A stretch of DNA of 64,000 bases from Vibrio sp. S9_S30 (GCF_014694455.1 NZ_JAAUWT010000001.1:310001-374000), one strand, 5' to 3'; shown: positions 17,896 through 29,468, counted from the first letter of the stretch. Notes: generated from the sequence alone by a model not told the origin. Numbers and translations: made by a program.

Positions 17896-17991
17896 CTTAC
17901 GTTTACAAAGAGCAATTTAACACTATAGCTACAGCGTATAAACTGTAGTACCCTACCTTTAATTACAATTAGTTATCGAGAGGCTGACACC

Positions 17992-19938
17992 TTGAGTGAC
18001 ATGGCAAAAAATTTAATTTTGTGGCTGGTAATCGCCGTAGTCTTGATGTCGGTTTTCCAGAGCTTTGGCCCTGGAGAAAATAGCGGCAGAACAGTGGATT
18101 ACACCACATTTGTACAAGAAGTTGGCCAAGGCCAGATTCGAGAAGCTCAATTCAAAGACAGAGAAATCACGTACTATCGTCGTGACAACACTCGTTATGT
18201 GACTTACATGCCAGTGTACGACAGTAAGCTGCTTGATGATTTGATTAACAAGAATGTGAAAGTTGCTGGTACTCCGCCCGAAGAGCAGAGCCTGCTTGGT
18301 ACCATTTTTATTTCTTGGTTCCCAATGATCTTACTAATTGGTGTGTGGATTTTCTTCATGCGTCAAATGCAAGGCGGCGGTGGTAAAGGCGCCATGTCTT
18401 TCGGTAAGAGCAAAGCTCGCATGATGAGTGAAGAACAAATCAAAACGACTTTTTCTGATGTTGCTGGCTGTGATGAAGCAAAAGAAGATGTGAAAGAGTT
18501 AGTTGATTACTTACGTGACCCAAGCCGCTTCCAAAAGCTGGGTGGTAAGATTCCAACGGGTGTTTTGATGGTGGGACCTCCCGGTACGGGTAAAACCTTG
18601 CTTGCTAAAGCCATTGCTGGTGAAGCCAAAGTACCGTTCTTTACCATTTCAGGTTCAGACTTCGTTGAAATGTTTGTTGGTGTTGGTGCATCTCGTGTGC
18701 GTGACATGTTCGAGCAAGCGAAGAAAGCAGCACCTTGTATTATTTTTATCGATGAAATCGATGCTGTAGGTCGTCAACGTGGCGCAGGTGTTGGTGGTGG
18801 TCACGATGAGCGTGAACAAACACTAAACCAAATGCTGGTTGAAATGGATGGTTTTGAAGGGAATGAAGGCATCATTGTTATCGCTGCGACTAACCGACCA
18901 GATGTTCTTGACCCTGCATTGCTTCGACCTGGTCGTTTCGACCGTCAAGTTGTCGTAGGTCTTCCTGATGTACGTGGTCGTGAGCAGATATTGAAAGTTC
19001 ACATGCGTAAAGTACCTCTAGCTGGAGACGTTGAGCCTTCACTCATTGCGCGTGGTACACCTGGCTTCTCTGGTGCAGATTTAGCGAACCTAGTTAACGA
19101 AGCAGCACTATTTGCAGCTCGTGGAAACAAACGCAACGTATCAATGGTTGAGTTTGAACTTGCTAAAGATAAAATCATGATGGGGGCGGAACGCCGTTCA
19201 ATGGTAATGTCTGAGGACATCAAAGAGTCCACGGCATACCACGAAGCGGGACACGCCATTGTCGGGCGCCTTGTTCCTGAACACGATCCTGTATATAAAG
19301 TGTCTATCATTCCACGTGGTCGTGCGTTGGGTGTCACGATGTACTTACCAGAAAGCGATCGTGTGAGTATGTCTCGCCAACATCTAGAGTCGATGATCTC
19401 AAGTTTGTACGGTGGTCGTCTAGCAGAAGAGCTTATCTATGGCTCTGATAAAGTTTCTACCGGCGCTTCAAACGACATTGAACGAGCGACAGACATTGCT
19501 CGCAAAATGGTGACTCAATGGGGTTTCTCAGACAAACTGGGTCCTTTGCTTTACGCAGAAGATGAAGGCGAGGTATTCCTAGGTCGCAGTGTGACCCAAA
19601 CGAAACATGTTTCAAACGATACCGCAAAACTTATCGATGATGAGGTTCGTAGTATTATTGACCGTAACTATGATCGTGCTAGGGTTATTCTTGAAGCAAA
19701 TATGGATATCATGCATTCGATGAAAGATGCACTGATGAAATATGAAACAATCGATGCAGGTCAGATTGACGATCTCATGGAGCGAAAAGCAGACATCCGT
19801 GAGCCAGCAGGTTGGGGCGATCAATCTCGTGCTCAAGAAGAGTCAAACAACGAGAAGAAAGCGCAGCCTAATAAAGAAGAAAAAGATGAAAATCCTTCCA
19901 TTTCTTCTAATGAAAATGCTGATAAAAACGTTGAATAA
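17992..19938 (+). CDS. ftsH: ATP-dependent zinc metalloprotease FtsH
   Basis: Membrane-bound AAA+ protease that degrades misfolded membrane proteins and regulators such as LpxC. The 648-residue product begins at a TTG ([10 protein letters not shown]) 8 nt after GAGAGG. Two membrane helices frame a periplasmic domain (about residues 7-23 and 103-120). Walker A GPPGTGKT is near residue 196, Walker B IIFIDEID near 250, the second region of homology [20 protein letters not shown] near 300, and the zinc motif H417-E-A-G-H421. The tail is Lys/Glu/Asn-rich. A terminator follows the gene, so folP expression depends on read-through or another promoter. Confidence 0.97.
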   Translation: MSDMAKNLILWLVIAVVLMSVFQSFGPGENSGRTVDYTTFVQEVGQGQIREAQFKDREITYYRRDNTRYVTYMPVYDSKLLDDLINKNVKVAGTPPEEQSLLGTIFISWFPMILLIGVWIFFMRQMQGGGGKGAMSFGKSKARMMSEEQIKTTFSDVAGCDEAKEDVKELVDYLRDPSRFQKLGGKIPTGVLMVGPPGTGKTLLAKAIAGEAKVPFFTISGSDFVEMFVGVGASRVRDMFEQAKKAAPCIIFIDEIDAVGRQRGAGVGGGHDEREQTLNQMLVEMDGFEGNEGIIVIAATNRPDVLDPALLRPGRFDRQVVVGLPDVRGREQILKVHMRKVPLAGDVEPSLIARGTPGFSGADLANLVNEAALFAARGNKRNVSMVEFELAKDKIMMGAERRSMVMSEDIKESTAYHEAGHAIVGRLVPEHDPVYKVSIIPRGRALGVTMYLPESDRVSMSRQHLESMISSLYGGRLAEELIYGSDKVSTGASNDIERATDIARKMVTQWGFSDKLGPLLYAEDEGEVFLGRSVTQTKHVSNDTAKLIDDEVRSIIDRNYDRARVILEANMDIMHSMKDALMKYETIDAGQIDDLMERKADIREPAGWGDQSRAQEESNNEKKAQPNKEEKDENPSISSNENADKNVE

Positions 19939-19953
19939 AGAATAGTTTAAAGC

Positions 19954-19980
19954 AAACCCCGAGGAAACTCGGGGTTTTTC
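19954..19980 (+). terminator. Terminator after ftsH
   Basis: ACCCCGAG-GAAA-CTCGGGGT (GNRA loop) followed by TTTTC, between ftsH and folP. Confidence 0.88.
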
Positions 19981-19995
19981 TGTTTCTAGGTAGTC

Positions 19996-20826
19996 ATGTT
20001 TATACGATCCAATAATAAAGAACTAAATTTAAGTAGCCCTCATATCATGGGGATATTGAATGTAACACCCGACTCATTTTCTGATGGTGGTCAGTTCAAC
20101 GGCATTGATGATGCCTTAAATCAAGCCCGCTCAATGATATCGGCTGGAGCAACCATTATTGATATTGGTGGGGAATCTACTCGACCAGGTGCACCCGACG
20201 TTACGCTAGAAGAAGAAATAAAACGTGTGATTCCCGTAATAAAAGCCTTAAGAGCGGAATCAGATGTGTGGATATCTATTGATACCAGCAAAGCTGAAGT
20301 AATGCGACAAGCTACCATAGCTGGCGCAGATATAATCAATGATGTTAGGGCGCTCCAGGAGCCAGGTGCTTTACAAGCGGCTGCCCAAGCTAAAGTGCCC
20401 GTATGTCTGATGCATATGCAGGGTCAACCTAAAACCATGCAAGAGAATCCCAAATATCAAGATTTATTGGAAGATATCGATGGATTCTTAGCGGAACGAA
20501 TTTCTGCTTGCGAAAGCGCAGGAATACAACGCGAACAATTGATTTTGGATCCAGGGTTTGGATTCGGTAAAACGATAGAACACAATTATCATTTGCTGGC
20601 AAATTTGGATAAGTTCCATCGTTTTGGGTTGCCTATTCTTGCTGGGATGTCTCGTAAGTCAATGATATTTAAGGTTCTAGAAAAAGAGCCTAAAGAGTGC
20701 CTGATTGGTAGCGTCACATGTGCGAGCATTTCAGCACTGAAAGGTGCTCATATTATTCGTGTCCACGATGTAGTGGAAACCGTTGAAGCGATAAAAATTA
20801 TCAATACAATCGGTGCAAACCAATAA
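19996..20826 (+). CDS. folP: Dihydropteroate synthase
   Basis: Joins p-aminobenzoate to dihydropterin pyrophosphate in folate synthesis. The 276-residue TIM barrel has the signature MGILNVTPDSFSDGG near residue 16, the second motif IIDIGGESTRPGAP near residue 52, DPGFGFGKTIEHNYHLL and the GMSRKSMI loop that contains the sulfonamide-site lysine. It begins only 16 nt after the ftsH terminator, with no clear ribosome site; glmM follows 18 nt after its stop in the same operon, an order shared with E. coli. Confidence 0.95.
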   Translation: MFIRSNNKELNLSSPHIMGILNVTPDSFSDGGQFNGIDDALNQARSMISAGATIIDIGGESTRPGAPDVTLEEEIKRVIPVIKALRAESDVWISIDTSKAEVMRQATIAGADIINDVRALQEPGALQAAAQAKVPVCLMHMQGQPKTMQENPKYQDLLEDIDGFLAERISACESAGIQREQLILDPGFGFGKTIEHNYHLLANLDKFHRFGLPILAGMSRKSMIFKVLEKEPKECLIGSVTCASISALKGAHIIRVHDVVETVEAIKIINTIGANQ

Positions 20827-20844
20827 AAATTATTAGGAAATATT

Positions 20845-22182
20845 ATGTCTAAAAGGCGCTATTTTGGCACGGACGGTGTACGTGGAAAAGTAGGACAATA
20901 CCCCATTACTCCCGACTTCGTATTAAAGCTTGGCTGGGCTGCTGGTCGTGTACTTGCAAAGCAAGGCACAAAAAAAGTAATCATCGGTAAAGATACGCGT
21001 ATATCTGGCTACATGTTGGAATCTGCGCTTGAAGCCGGTCTGGCGGCAGCAGGATTGAAAGCGACGTTTACAGGACCAATGCCTACACCCGCAGTGGCTT
21101 ATCTGACTCAAACATTTCGTGCTGAAGCTGGGATTGTGATTTCCGCATCCCACAATCCTTACTATGACAATGGCATCAAATTTTTCTCCTCTGAGGGTAC
21201 AAAGCTGCCAGATGATATCGAACTTGCTATTGAAGCTGAGTTAGATAAAGAGCTTGAGTGTGTAGAATCCGCGCAGTTGGGTAAAGCTTCTCGATTGCAT
21301 GATGCGGCGGGTCGTTACATTGAATTTTGTAAAAGCACATTTCCAAATGAATTGAATTTAGCCAGTCAAAAGATCGTGGTGGATTGCGCTCATGGTGCAA
21401 CTTACCATATTGCGCCTAGTGTGTTTAAGGAGCTTGGTGCAGAAGTCATCGCAATCGGTATCGAACCGAATGGCACAAATATCAATGATGAAGTCGGTGC
21501 GACCGATGTTCGTGCATTGCAAAAAAGAGTGATTGAGGAACAAGCAAATCTAGGTTTAGCCTTCGATGGTGATGGTGATCGCATCATTATGGTTGATGAG
21601 TTTGGAAATAAGGTTGATGGTGATCAGATTGCTTACATTATCGCACGTGACGCACTCCGCCGTGGTGAGTTAAAAGGTGGTGTAGTTGGTACATTGATGA
21701 CGAATCTTGGTATGGAGAACGGTCTTAAGCAGTTAGGGATTCCATTTGTGCGAGCGGCAGTTGGTGACCGTTATGTAATGGAACAGCTACTCGCGAAAGG
21801 CTGGAAGATTGGTGCTGAAAATTCAGGTCATGTGATTTTATTGGATAAGGTAACGACAGGTGATGCCATCGTTGCTGCACTTCAAGTTTTAGCGTCTGTA
21901 GTTGGTAGTGAAATGACGTTGAGTGAACTGACTCAAGGTATGACGCTTTATCCTCAAGTATTGGAGAATGTTCGATTTAGTGGTGAATCAAATCCTCTTG
22001 ATGCGCAAATGGTAAAAGACGCAGTGGTTAAGGTGGAGGCCAAGTTAGGTGAAAAAGGTCGAGTACTTCTGAGAAAGTCCGGTACAGAACCTCTTCTTCG
22101 TGTCATGGTAGAAGGTGAGGATGCGGAACTGGTTCAACAATCAGCACTTGATATAGTGGATGCGGTAAAAGCAAGCTGCTAA
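20845..22182 (+). CDS. glmM: Phosphoglucosamine mutase
   Basis: Interconverts glucosamine-6-phosphate and glucosamine-1-phosphate for UDP-GlcNAc synthesis. The 445-residue protein carries the phosphoserine loop [15 protein letters not shown] with catalytic Ser102, the metal loop [11 protein letters not shown] near residue 241, the sugar-binding loop GAENSGHVI, and the C-terminal phosphate-binding motif [15 protein letters not shown]. An AGGAAAT ribosome site precedes the start. It is the last gene before the secG promoter. Confidence 0.96.
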   Translation: MSKRRYFGTDGVRGKVGQYPITPDFVLKLGWAAGRVLAKQGTKKVIIGKDTRISGYMLESALEAGLAAAGLKATFTGPMPTPAVAYLTQTFRAEAGIVISASHNPYYDNGIKFFSSEGTKLPDDIELAIEAELDKELECVESAQLGKASRLHDAAGRYIEFCKSTFPNELNLASQKIVVDCAHGATYHIAPSVFKELGAEVIAIGIEPNGTNINDEVGATDVRALQKRVIEEQANLGLAFDGDGDRIIMVDEFGNKVDGDQIAYIIARDALRRGELKGGVVGTLMTNLGMENGLKQLGIPFVRAAVGDRYVMEQLLAKGWKIGAENSGHVILLDKVTTGDAIVAALQVLASVVGSEMTLSELTQGMTLYPQVLENVRFSGESNPLDAQMVKDAVVKVEAKLGEKGRVLLRKSGTEPLLRVMVEGEDAELVQQSALDIVDAVKASC

Positions 22183-22196
22183 TCGAAATAATATAC

Positions 22197-22220
22197 AAGC
22201 CAAAGTTTCGCTTTGGCTTG
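22197..22220 (+). terminator. Hairpin after glmM
   Basis: AAGCCAAAG-TTTCG-CTTTGGCTT forms a 9-bp stem 14 nt beyond the glmM stop. There is no T-run behind it, so it may stabilise the 3' end or work with Rho rather than terminate alone. Confidence 0.55.
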
Positions 22221-22282
22221 ACGACTCTAAATCAAGTTAGTGTTTATGGTTAAGCTTCTTTTTTTAGCGCTTTGCTAATATT

Positions 22283-22311
22283 TTGACCACTTAAACCCTA
22301 AGCTTTACAAT
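22283..22311 (+). promoter_or_regulatory. Promoter of secG and tRNA-Leu
   Basis: TTGACC at 22283-22288 and TACAAT at 22306-22311 with a 17-nt spacer, about 140 nt upstream of secG. Confidence 0.65.
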
Positions 22312-22449
22312 TTAGTGAATTTTTACTTGTCAGCGTAAAAGGCATTCGATAGTATTGCTCCGCCTTCGAAAGGGAGGTGCGCTAGCTTTGTCTCTGTGCT
22401 TATTCAGTACGACGGCGCTGGCTCAACAATTTGGAACATAGGTGGAAGA

Positions 22450-22791
22450 ATGTTTACAGTTCTACTTGTGATTTACCTGTTGGCAGCGGTTGGTGTTATT
22501 GGCCTAGTGTTGATTCAACAAGGTAAAGGCGCAGATATGGGAGCTTCGTTCGGAGCTGGCGGTTCAAACACAGTGTTTGGCGCGAGTGGCTCAGGAAATT
22601 TCCTAACCCGAACAACAGCAGTTTTTGCGATAGTATTTTTTATCGTTAGTTTGGTTCTTGGTCGTATGTCTACAAACAGTGGTGATACAGAAAGCATTCT
22701 AGCGAACCCAGGTCAGGCTGCATCATTTATTGAGCAACCGGCTGATGTAACGAGTGAAATTCCTGCCGAAAGTGGCGACGAAATTCCTCAA
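22450..22791 (+). CDS. secG: Preprotein translocase subunit SecG
   Basis: Small subunit of the SecYEG channel that aids SecA cycling. The start at 22450 (MFTVLLVIYLLAAVGVIGLV) is preceded by TAGGTGG; the frame is open 18 codons upstream but the family starts here. Two membrane helices (about residues 2-22 and 54-73) flank the conserved QQGKGADMGASFGAGGSNTVFG cytosolic loop. The remaining C-terminal tail (about residues 77-114, acidic) is longer and less conserved. A tRNA-Leu gene begins 9 nt after the stop codon and is probably cotranscribed, as in E. coli. The coding sequence with its stop ends at 22794. Confidence 0.94.
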
Positions 22792-22803
22792 TAAAGAATT
22801 TAT

Positions 22804-22887
22804 GCCGAGATGGTGAAATTGGTAGACACGCTAGCATGAGGTGCTAGTGCCTTTGGTGTGAGGGTTCGAGTCCCTCTCTCGGCACCA
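22804..22887 (+). tRNA. leuU: tRNA-Leu (anticodon GAG)
   Basis: An 84-nt class II tRNA with encoded CCA. The acceptor arms are GCCGAGA and TCTCGGC, the anticodon arm is CTAGC-ATGAGGT-GCTAG with anticodon GAG, a short variable arm follows, and the T arm is AGGGTTCGAGTCCCT. The secG-leuU pairing matches E. coli. Confidence 0.95.
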
Positions 22888-22901
22888 TAAGTTCTGCAAG
22901 C

Positions 22902-22929
22902 TTGTAAATTACTGCCTTGGGCGTATAAT
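22902..22929 (+). promoter_or_regulatory. Promoter of tRNA-fMet
   Basis: TTGTAA at 22902-22907 and a perfect TATAAT at 22924-22929 with a 16-nt spacer, 14 nt upstream of the mature tRNA-fMet end. Confidence 0.7.
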
Positions 22930-22943
22930 GCTCAGCAGTCGGA

Positions 22944-23020
<77 letters not shown>

Positions 23021-23123
23021 ATCTTTAACAAGTGATGTTGTTAAAGTTGGATGCAAGTTTGAGCAGTTTTAAATAACTGCGAGCTGAACAAAGTAATGTT
23101 CAGCTATATCAGGGTCCAGCAAC

Positions 23124-23150
23124 AAAAACCCCGACTAATCGGGGTTTTTT
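23124..23150 (+). terminator. Terminator after tRNA-fMet
   Basis: AAAAACCCCGA-CTAA-TCGGGGTTTTTT, a strong hairpin with six T residues, about 100 nt downstream of the tRNA. Confidence 0.92.
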
Positions 23151-23202
23151 GTTATTTGTATTTTGTACTGTGCAAAATATGAGTAATGCTTGGCTATTTG
23201 AT

Positions 23203-23224
23203 AGGGCTATTAGCCCTTTTTTTG
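23203..23224 (+). terminator. Second terminator/attenuator just before rimP
   Basis: AGGGCT-ATT-AGCCCT followed by TTTTTTT, ending 31 nt before the rimP start. Standing inside the leader of the rimP-nusA-infB operon it may attenuate read-through. Confidence 0.75.
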
Positions 23225-23254
23225 TTTCTAAAGTGGTTATCTAAGGGTGATTTC

Positions 23255-23710
23255 ATGACGGGTTTGGAAAGACAACTGACAGAAATGCTGGGCGCGCCAG
23301 TGGCGGCTTCTGGTTATGAGTTGGTTGGATTGGAGTTCATCCGTGCTGGTGAGCATTCAACATTGCGTATTTATATTGATCATGAGAATGGCATCAATGT
23401 CGATGACTGTGCAGAAGTAAGTCATCAGGTTAGCGCTGTGCTCGATGTTGAAGACCCTATTTCTGTCGCTTATAACCTTGAGGTGTCTTCACCAGGTTTA
23501 GAAAGACCACTTTTTAAAGCAGAACATTATCAGCAGTTTATAGGTCACGAGGTCAGCCTTGTCTTGAAAATGGCTATGGGCAACCGTCGTAAGTGGAAAG
23601 GTGTGATCGAAAACGTTGAAGGTGAAACGATCACAATCACAGTGGACAATGCGAAAGAAGAGTTTGCACTAAGCAACATTTCCAAAGCTAACCTGATCCC
23701 TAAGTTTTAA
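23255..23710 (+). CDS. rimP: Ribosome maturation factor RimP
   Basis: RimP helps assemble the 30S subunit and binds it transiently. The start at 23255 ([12 protein letters not shown]) gives 151 residues, with AAGGGTGA as ribosome site 6 nt upstream; the frame is open upstream through terminator sequence but that part is not coding. Conserved segments are [23 protein letters not shown] and [15 protein letters not shown] (residues about 80-94). First gene of rimP-nusA-infB; nusA begins 18 nt after its stop. Confidence 0.95.
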   Translation: MTGLERQLTEMLGAPVAASGYELVGLEFIRAGEHSTLRIYIDHENGINVDDCAEVSHQVSAVLDVEDPISVAYNLEVSSPGLERPLFKAEHYQQFIGHEVSLVLKMAMGNRRKWKGVIENVEGETITITVDNAKEEFALSNISKANLIPKF

Positions 23711-23728
23711 GTCTTAAGAGGCTAGAGA

Positions 23729-25216
23729 ATGAACAGAGAAATTTTAGCGGTAGTAGAAGCTGTTTCTAATGAGAAGGCGGTTCCTCGTGAGCGTATTTTT
23801 GAAGCTCTAGAAATCGCATTAGCTACGGCAACTAAAAAGAAATACGAGATTGAAATTGATGTTCGTGTTGCGATTGACCGCAAAACGGGTAATTTCGACA
23901 CTTACCGCCGTTGGTTGGTTGTGGAAGAAGTAGAGAACCCAACTAAAGAAATTTCACTGGAAGCAGCGCAGTACGATGACGAAGAAATGGAACTGGGTAG
24001 CTTTGTCGAAGATGATATTGAGTCTGTAACGTTCGATCGTATTACCACTCAAACTGCTAAGCAAGTTATTGTACAGAAGGTACGTGAAGCTGAGCGTGCA
24101 CAAATTGTTGAGCAGTTCATTGATAATGAAGGTGATCTGATTACTGGCGCGGTTAAAAAAGTAAACCGTGAGACTGTTGTACTTGATCTCGGCAACAATG
24201 CTGAAGCTGTCATTTTACGTGACGACCAGCTTCCCCGTGAAAACTTCCGTCCAGGTGACCGTGTTCGTGGTCTGCTGTACAAAGTTGCTCCTGAAGCTCG
24301 TGGTTTTCAACTTTTTGTCACTCGTTCGAAGCCTGAAATGTTGTCTGAACTTTTCCGAGTGGAAGTGCCTGAGATTGCTGAAGAGCTGATCGAATTGAAG
24401 GCTGCTGCACGTGATCCTGGTTCACGTGCAAAAATAGCGGTGAAAACAAATGACCGACGTATTGACCCTGTCGGTGCGTGTGTTGGTATGCGTGGTGCAC
24501 GTGTACAAGCGGTATCGGGCGAGTTGGGCGGTGAGCGTATCGATATCGTACTTTGGGACGATAATCCAGCTCAATTCGTAATCAACGCAATGGCTCCTGC
24601 TGATGTTGCTTCTATCATCGTTGATGAGGACGCACATTCCATGGATATTGCTGTAGAAGCGGATAACTTAGCTCAAGCTATTGGTCGTAATGGTCAAAAC
24701 GTACGTCTAGCGTCTCAACTTTCTGGTTGGGAACTGAATGTAATGACAGTGGAAGACTTAGAAAAGAAACACCAAGAAGAATCTGGTGCAGCTATCGAAA
24801 ACTTCATGAAGTACCTCGATATCGAGCAAGATTTTGCAGAAATGCTCGTTGAAGAAGGTTTCTCAACGCTAGAAGAAGTGGCTTATGTACCAGTGAATGA
24901 ACTTCTAGAGGTTGATGGTCTAAACGAAGAGCTTGTAGAAGAATTACGCCAACGTGCGAAAGATGCCCTCACAACGATCGCCTTGGCGAAAGAAGAGTCA
25001 TTTGATGGTCTTGAGCCAGCGGAAGACCTACTTGCTCTAGAAGGTTTAGAGCGTGAAATGGCATTTAAACTTGCAGCGAAAGGTGTCATAACACTTGAAG
25101 ATCTAGCTGACCAAGGCATTGACGAGCTGGAAGGCATTGAAGACCTAACTGAAGAGCGCGCGGGTGAGCTAATTATGGCTGCACGTAATATCTGTTGGTT
25201 TGGTGACGAAGAATAA
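23729..25216 (+). CDS. nusA: Transcription termination/antitermination factor NusA
   Basis: NusA binds RNA polymerase and nascent RNA, affecting pausing, termination and antitermination. The 495-residue protein has an N-terminal polymerase-binding domain, an S1 domain from about residue 135 ([21 protein letters not shown]), two KH domains ([16 protein letters not shown] and [16 protein letters not shown]), and two acidic helix-hairpin-helix C-terminal repeats ([16 protein letters not shown] and [16 protein letters not shown]). It ends with the characteristic [11 protein letters not shown]. Operon with rimP and infB. Confidence 0.97.
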   Translation: MNREILAVVEAVSNEKAVPRERIFEALEIALATATKKKYEIEIDVRVAIDRKTGNFDTYRRWLVVEEVENPTKEISLEAAQYDDEEMELGSFVEDDIESVTFDRITTQTAKQVIVQKVREAERAQIVEQFIDNEGDLITGAVKKVNRETVVLDLGNNAEAVILRDDQLPRENFRPGDRVRGLLYKVAPEARGFQLFVTRSKPEMLSELFRVEVPEIAEELIELKAAARDPGSRAKIAVKTNDRRIDPVGACVGMRGARVQAVSGELGGERIDIVLWDDNPAQFVINAMAPADVASIIVDEDAHSMDIAVEADNLAQAIGRNGQNVRLASQLSGWELNVMTVEDLEKKHQEESGAAIENFMKYLDIEQDFAEMLVEEGFSTLEEVAYVPVNELLEVDGLNEELVEELRQRAKDALTTIALAKEESFDGLEPAEDLLALEGLEREMAFKLAAKGVITLEDLADQGIDELEGIEDLTEERAGELIMAARNICWFGDEE

Positions 25217-25237
25217 ATTCAGCAAGGAGGAAGTGGC

Positions 25238-27940
25238 ATGACAGAATTAACGGTTAAAGCACTGAGTGATGAGATTGGTACGCCAGTTGACCGCTTGATT
25301 GAGCAACTTGCTGATGCTGGAATGAAAAAAACGGGCATAGACACCGTTTCCGACGATGAGAAGCAAAAGCTTCTCACTCATTTGAAAAAAGAGCATGGTG
25401 ATACCTCAGGAGACTCTGAGCCAACTCGCTTAACTCTCCAGCGTAAAACTCGCAGCACTTTAAGTGTGAATGCGGGTGGCGGTAAGAGTAAAAATGTTCA
25501 AGTAGAGGTGCGTAAAAAGCGCACGTACGTAAAACGCAGTGCAATCGATGAAGAAGCCAAGCGAGAAGCTGAGGAAGCAGCTAAACGTGAAGCTGAGGAG
25601 CTAGCGAAGCGTGATGCGGAAGAGCTAGCTAAACGTGAAGCTGCAGAGAAAGCACAACGCGAAGCGGATGAAAAAGCGAAACGAGAAGCTGGGGAAGCAG
25701 TGAAACGTGAAGCAGAAGATAAAGCTAAGCGCGTACAAGCTGATAAGGCTAAGAAAGACATGAACACAAAGAGTGCGGAAGTAAGTTCGCAAGCAAAAAA
25801 AGAAGCTGATGAGCTGAAACGTCGTCAGGAAGAAGAAGCGCAACGTAAAGCAGAAGCTGAAGCGGCGAAGCTGGTTGAAGAGGCTCGCAAATTGGCTGAA
25901 GAAAATGCAGCACGTTGGTCTGAAGCAGAGAAGAAAGAAAAAGTGATGGAAGAAGGTGACTATCACGTTACAACTTCTACTTTTGCTCGTGAGGCTGAAG
26001 ATGCAGCTGATCAAAGCGAAGAAAAGGCTCGTCGTCGTAAGAAGAAGCCTTCTGCGAACAATGAAGACAAAGGCGGCAACAATCGAAATGGTAACCGAAA
26101 TCAACGTGGTCGCGGTGGTAGGAAAGGCAAGCTTGCTAAGCCTACTTCAATGCAACATGGCTTTGATAAGAGCGCATCAGTGGCGAAATCTGATGTTGTA
26201 GTTGGTGAAACCATTGTGCTTTCTGAACTGGCAAACAAAATGTCAGTAAAAGCAACCGAAGTCATTAAAGTGATGATGAAGATGGGGGCCATGGCAACCA
26301 TTAACCAAGTAATTGACCAAGAAACGGCTCAGCTTGTTGCTGAGGAAATGGGTCACAAAGTTATCTTGCGTAAAGAAAATGAATTGGAAGAAGCCGTGTT
26401 GTCTGATCGTGACAACAGTGCTGAAGCGGTACCACGAGCTCCAGTTGTGACCATCATGGGGCACGTTGACCATGGTAAAACATCCACACTGGATTACATT
26501 CGTAAAGCCCACGTAGCCTCGGGTGAGGCGGGGGGGATTACCCAGCATATTGGTGCTTACCATGTAGAAACTGACAACGGTATGATTACCTTCCTCGATA
26601 CTCCGGGACACGCAGCATTTACCGCTATGCGTGCACGTGGTGCTCAGGCAACAGATATCGTTGTTCTTGTTGTGGCAGCGGACGATGGTGTCATGCCTCA
26701 AACCATCGAAGCCATCCAGCACGCTAAAGCGGCGGATGTTCCATTGATTGTTGCTGTAAACAAGATCGATAAAGAAGACGCAAACCCAGACAACGTTAAA
26801 AACGAGCTGGCTCAATACGATGTTATTCCTGAAGAGTGGGGCGGTGAAAACATGTTTGTTCACATCTCTGCAAAGCAAGGCACGAACATCGACGGTCTTC
26901 TTGAGACGATTCTTCTGCAATCTGAAGTTCTTGAGCTTACAGCGGTTGAAGAAGGCATGGCTTCAGGTGTGGTTGTAGAATCTCGCCTCGATAAAGGTCG
27001 TGGTCCTGTTGCGACGGTCCTAGTGCAATCGGGTACATTAAACAAAGGCGATATCGTTCTTTGTGGTCAAGAATACGGTCGAGTTCGTGCAATGCGCGAT
27101 GAGAACGGGCACGAAATCACAACGGCTGGTCCTTCTATTCCTGTTGAAATATTGGGTCTGTCTGGCGTTCCTGCTTCTGGTGATGAAGCCACGGTTGTAC
27201 GTGATGAACGTAAGGCGCGTGAAGTAGCGAACTACCGTCAAGGTAAATTCCGCGAAGTGAAACTGGCTCGTCAGCAGAAAGCGAAACTTGAGAACATGTT
27301 TGCGAACATGTCTGCGGGTGAAGTGGCTGAGCTTAATGTTGTGCTTAAAGCGGATGTACAGGGTTCTGTTGAAGCGATTGCTGATTCATTACGTAAACTG
27401 TCTACTGAAGAAGTTAAAGTGAACATCGTTGGTTCTGGTGTTGGTGGTATTACTGAAACGGATGCAGTACTGGCAGCGGCTTCTAATGCCATCATTCTGG
27501 GCTTTAATGTACGTGCGGACGCTTCTGCTCGCCGCACGGTTGAAACTGAAAACTTAGATCTTCGTTACTACTCAATCATTTACCAATTGATTGATGAAGT
27601 AAAACAAGCAATGGGCGGTATGCTTGCCCCAGAATTCAAGCAAGAGATCATTGGTCTTGCTGAAGTGCGTGACGTGTTTAAATCACCAAAACTGGGCGCA
27701 ATTGCTGGTTGTATGGTTACTGAAGGTCTTATCAAGCGTAATAACCCAATCCGCGTTCTTCGTGACAATGTCGTTATCTATGAAGGTGAGCTAGAATCTC
27801 TACGCCGCTTCAAAGACGACGTTCAAGAAGTTAAGAACGGCTATGAATGTGGTATTGGCGTTAAGAACTACAACGATGTTCGCGTAGGCGACCAAATTGA
27901 AGTATTTGAAATCGTTGAAGTGAAGCGTACTCTAGACTGA
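25238..27940 (+). CDS. infB: Translation initiation factor IF-2
   Basis: GTPase that delivers initiator tRNA to the 30S subunit. The 900-residue protein begins with an IF2 N-terminal subdomain ([20 protein letters not shown]), then a long highly charged linker of Ala/Lys/Arg/Glu repeats (about residues 110-285, octapeptide-like AKREAEEL units), then the G domain: G1 GHVDHGKT near residue 408, DTPGHAAF, and NKIDK near residue 507, followed by domains II-IV. AAGGAGG precedes the start by 9 nt. Shorter IF2 forms from internal starts are known in enterobacteria but were not assigned here. A strong hairpin lies between infB and rbfA. Confidence 0.97.
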   Translation: MTELTVKALSDEIGTPVDRLIEQLADAGMKKTGIDTVSDDEKQKLLTHLKKEHGDTSGDSEPTRLTLQRKTRSTLSVNAGGGKSKNVQVEVRKKRTYVKRSAIDEEAKREAEEAAKREAEELAKRDAEELAKREAAEKAQREADEKAKREAGEAVKREAEDKAKRVQADKAKKDMNTKSAEVSSQAKKEADELKRRQEEEAQRKAEAEAAKLVEEARKLAEENAARWSEAEKKEKVMEEGDYHVTTSTFAREAEDAADQSEEKARRRKKKPSANNEDKGGNNRNGNRNQRGRGGRKGKLAKPTSMQHGFDKSASVAKSDVVVGETIVLSELANKMSVKATEVIKVMMKMGAMATINQVIDQETAQLVAEEMGHKVILRKENELEEAVLSDRDNSAEAVPRAPVVTIMGHVDHGKTSTLDYIRKAHVASGEAGGITQHIGAYHVETDNGMITFLDTPGHAAFTAMRARGAQATDIVVLVVAADDGVMPQTIEAIQHAKAADVPLIVAVNKIDKEDANPDNVKNELAQYDVIPEEWGGENMFVHISAKQGTNIDGLLETILLQSEVLELTAVEEGMASGVVVESRLDKGRGPVATVLVQSGTLNKGDIVLCGQEYGRVRAMRDENGHEITTAGPSIPVEILGLSGVPASGDEATVVRDERKAREVANYRQGKFREVKLARQQKAKLENMFANMSAGEVAELNVVLKADVQGSVEAIADSLRKLSTEEVKVNIVGSGVGGITETDAVLAAASNAIILGFNVRADASARRTVETENLDLRYYSIIYQLIDEVKQAMGGMLAPEFKQEIIGLAEVRDVFKSPKLGAIAGCMVTEGLIKRNNPIRVLRDNVVIYEGELESLRRFKDDVQEVKNGYECGIGVKNYNDVRVGDQIEVFEIVEVKRTLD

Positions 27941-27996
27941 TAGACAAAATTGCCTCGTTTATATTGAGATAAACGGCAAAGGTTGTTGAATACACC

Positions 27997-28023
27997 ATGG
28001 GGGGCGTTTGCCCCCCATTCTTT
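27997..28023 (+). terminator. Hairpin between infB and rbfA
   Basis: ATGGGGGGC-GTTT-GCCCCCCAT, a perfect 9-bp stem followed by TCTTTCT, ending 18 nt before rbfA. It may be a weak terminator or a processing signal in the operon. Confidence 0.6.
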
Positions 28024-28040
28024 CTATAGTGAGAAAAGAA

Positions 28041-28436
28041 ATGTCAAAAGAATTTAGCCGCACGCAACGCGTGTCGCAGCAACTACAAAAAGAGCTAGCC
28101 CTTATTCTACAGCGTGAAGTTCGTGACTCTCGTATTGGGATGGTGACGATTTCTGATGTAGAGGTTTCTCGTGATCTCGCCTACGCCAAAGTTTTTGTGA
28201 CTTTTTTATGTGTTGGAGAGCAAACGCCTGAAAGTAGCCTTGCGGCACTAAAGGAGCATGAAGTTCAGATTCGAATGATGCTGGGTAAGCGTATTCGTTT
28301 ACGTTTGACTCCTGAAGTACGGTTTACTTACGACAATACCCTTGTTGAAGGGATGCGTATGTCTAACTTAGTGAGTGAAGTCGTTAGCAAAGATCAGCAG
28401 AAGAAAGAAGAAGCTGGTCGAGGAGACGATGAGTAA
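28041..28436 (+). CDS. rbfA: Ribosome-binding factor A
   Basis: RbfA binds the 30S subunit during 16S 5'-end maturation and cold adaptation. The start at 28041 ([19 protein letters not shown]) gives 131 residues; GAGAAAAGAA lies before it. The KH-type fold segments [20 protein letters not shown] and [20 protein letters not shown] are conserved. Its stop codon shares one base with the truB start (TAATG), which suggests translational coupling. Confidence 0.95.
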   Translation: MSKEFSRTQRVSQQLQKELALILQREVRDSRIGMVTISDVEVSRDLAYAKVFVTFLCVGEQTPESSLAALKEHEVQIRMMLGKRIRLRLTPEVRFTYDNTLVEGMRMSNLVSEVVSKDQQKKEEAGRGDDE

Positions 28437-29380
28437 TGGGGCGTCGTCGTAAAGGTCGTCCGGTTAATGGCGTCGTATTGCTTGATAAGCCCACGGGGAT
28501 TTCCTCTAATGATGCATTACAGAAAGTAAAACGAATATACTTCGCTGAAAAAGCAGGTCATACCGGTGCTTTGGATCCATTAGCAACGGGGATGTTACCG
28601 ATTTGTTTGGGGGAGGCGACTAAGTTTTCTCAGTTTCTTCTCGATTCAGACAAGCGATACGTTGTCATTGCCAAGCTTGGCGAGCGTACGAATACCTCCG
28701 ACTCTGATGGTGAAGTGGTAGAAACTCGTGAAGTGCACGTAACTGAAAAGCAGCTTTTAGACTGTATTGAACGGTTCAAAGGCACGACAGATCAAATTCC
28801 TTCAATGTTTTCAGCATTGAAGTATCAAGGTCGTCCGCTTTATGAATATGCACGTGAAGGTATCGACGTACCACGTGAATCTCGCAAAATCACGGTTTAT
28901 TCTATTCAGCTACTTCGCTTTGAAGGTGATGAAGTGGAAATGGCGATCCACTGTTCAAAAGGGACATATATTCGAACTATTACTGACGATCTAGGTGAAA
29001 TGTTGGGATGTGGTGCGCACGTCACTTACCTTCGTCGTACAGGTGTAGCAAACTATCCCTATGAGCGTATGGTCACGTTAGAACAGCTGAATGAGCTGCT
29101 AGAGCATGCGAATGATCAGGGGTTGCCACCCAAAGACTTATTAGATGCTCTGTTGCTCCCAATGGATACTGCCGTAGAGGCTTTGCCTGAAGTCAATTTA
29201 AATGCCGAATTGACGGACATGGTTCAACATGGTCAACCTGTACAGGTGTTTGGTGCACCGATTGAAGGTACGGTGAGAATGACCAGTGGTGATGAAAAGC
29301 TCTTTATTGGTGTCGGTGACATTGATGATAACGGCAAAGTGGCTCCAAAACGTTTAGTGGTTTTTCGCGACGAAGAATAA
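28436..29380 (+). CDS. truB: tRNA pseudouridine-55 synthase
   Basis: Forms pseudouridine 55 in the T loop of elongator tRNAs. The 314-residue protein has [15 protein letters not shown] at the N-terminus, the catalytic aspartate motif [15 protein letters not shown] near residue 47, the RYV..KLG strand and [33 protein letters not shown]-terminal PUA-like region follows. The start codon overlaps the rbfA stop. Confidence 0.96.
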   Translation: MGRRRKGRPVNGVVLLDKPTGISSNDALQKVKRIYFAEKAGHTGALDPLATGMLPICLGEATKFSQFLLDSDKRYVVIAKLGERTNTSDSDGEVVETREVHVTEKQLLDCIERFKGTTDQIPSMFSALKYQGRPLYEYAREGIDVPRESRKITVYSIQLLRFEGDEVEMAIHCSKGTYIRTITDDLGEMLGCGAHVTYLRRTGVANYPYERMVTLEQLNELLEHANDQGLPPKDLLDALLLPMDTAVEALPEVNLNAELTDMVQHGQPVQVFGAPIEGTVRMTSGDEKLFIGVGDIDDNGKVAPKRLVVFRDEE

Positions 29381-29468
29381 TTTGCGTGAGTGGGATGCAT
29401 TCGAGAAAGCTCAATCCGTTCTATAATTAGCCAAAGCATCGTTGCTTCAGTTTTGTTTCTTAGAGCGC

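Noticed and set aside
25625-26104. Minus-strand 159-codon frame inside infB
   Set aside because: It is antisense to the Ala/Lys/Glu-rich repeats of IF-2, giving Phe/Leu/Ser-rich low-complexity sequence with no ribosome site.
26243-26920. Minus-strand 225-codon frame inside infB
   Set aside because: It is opposite the highly conserved G domain of IF-2 and has no recognisable domain; long only because of codon bias.
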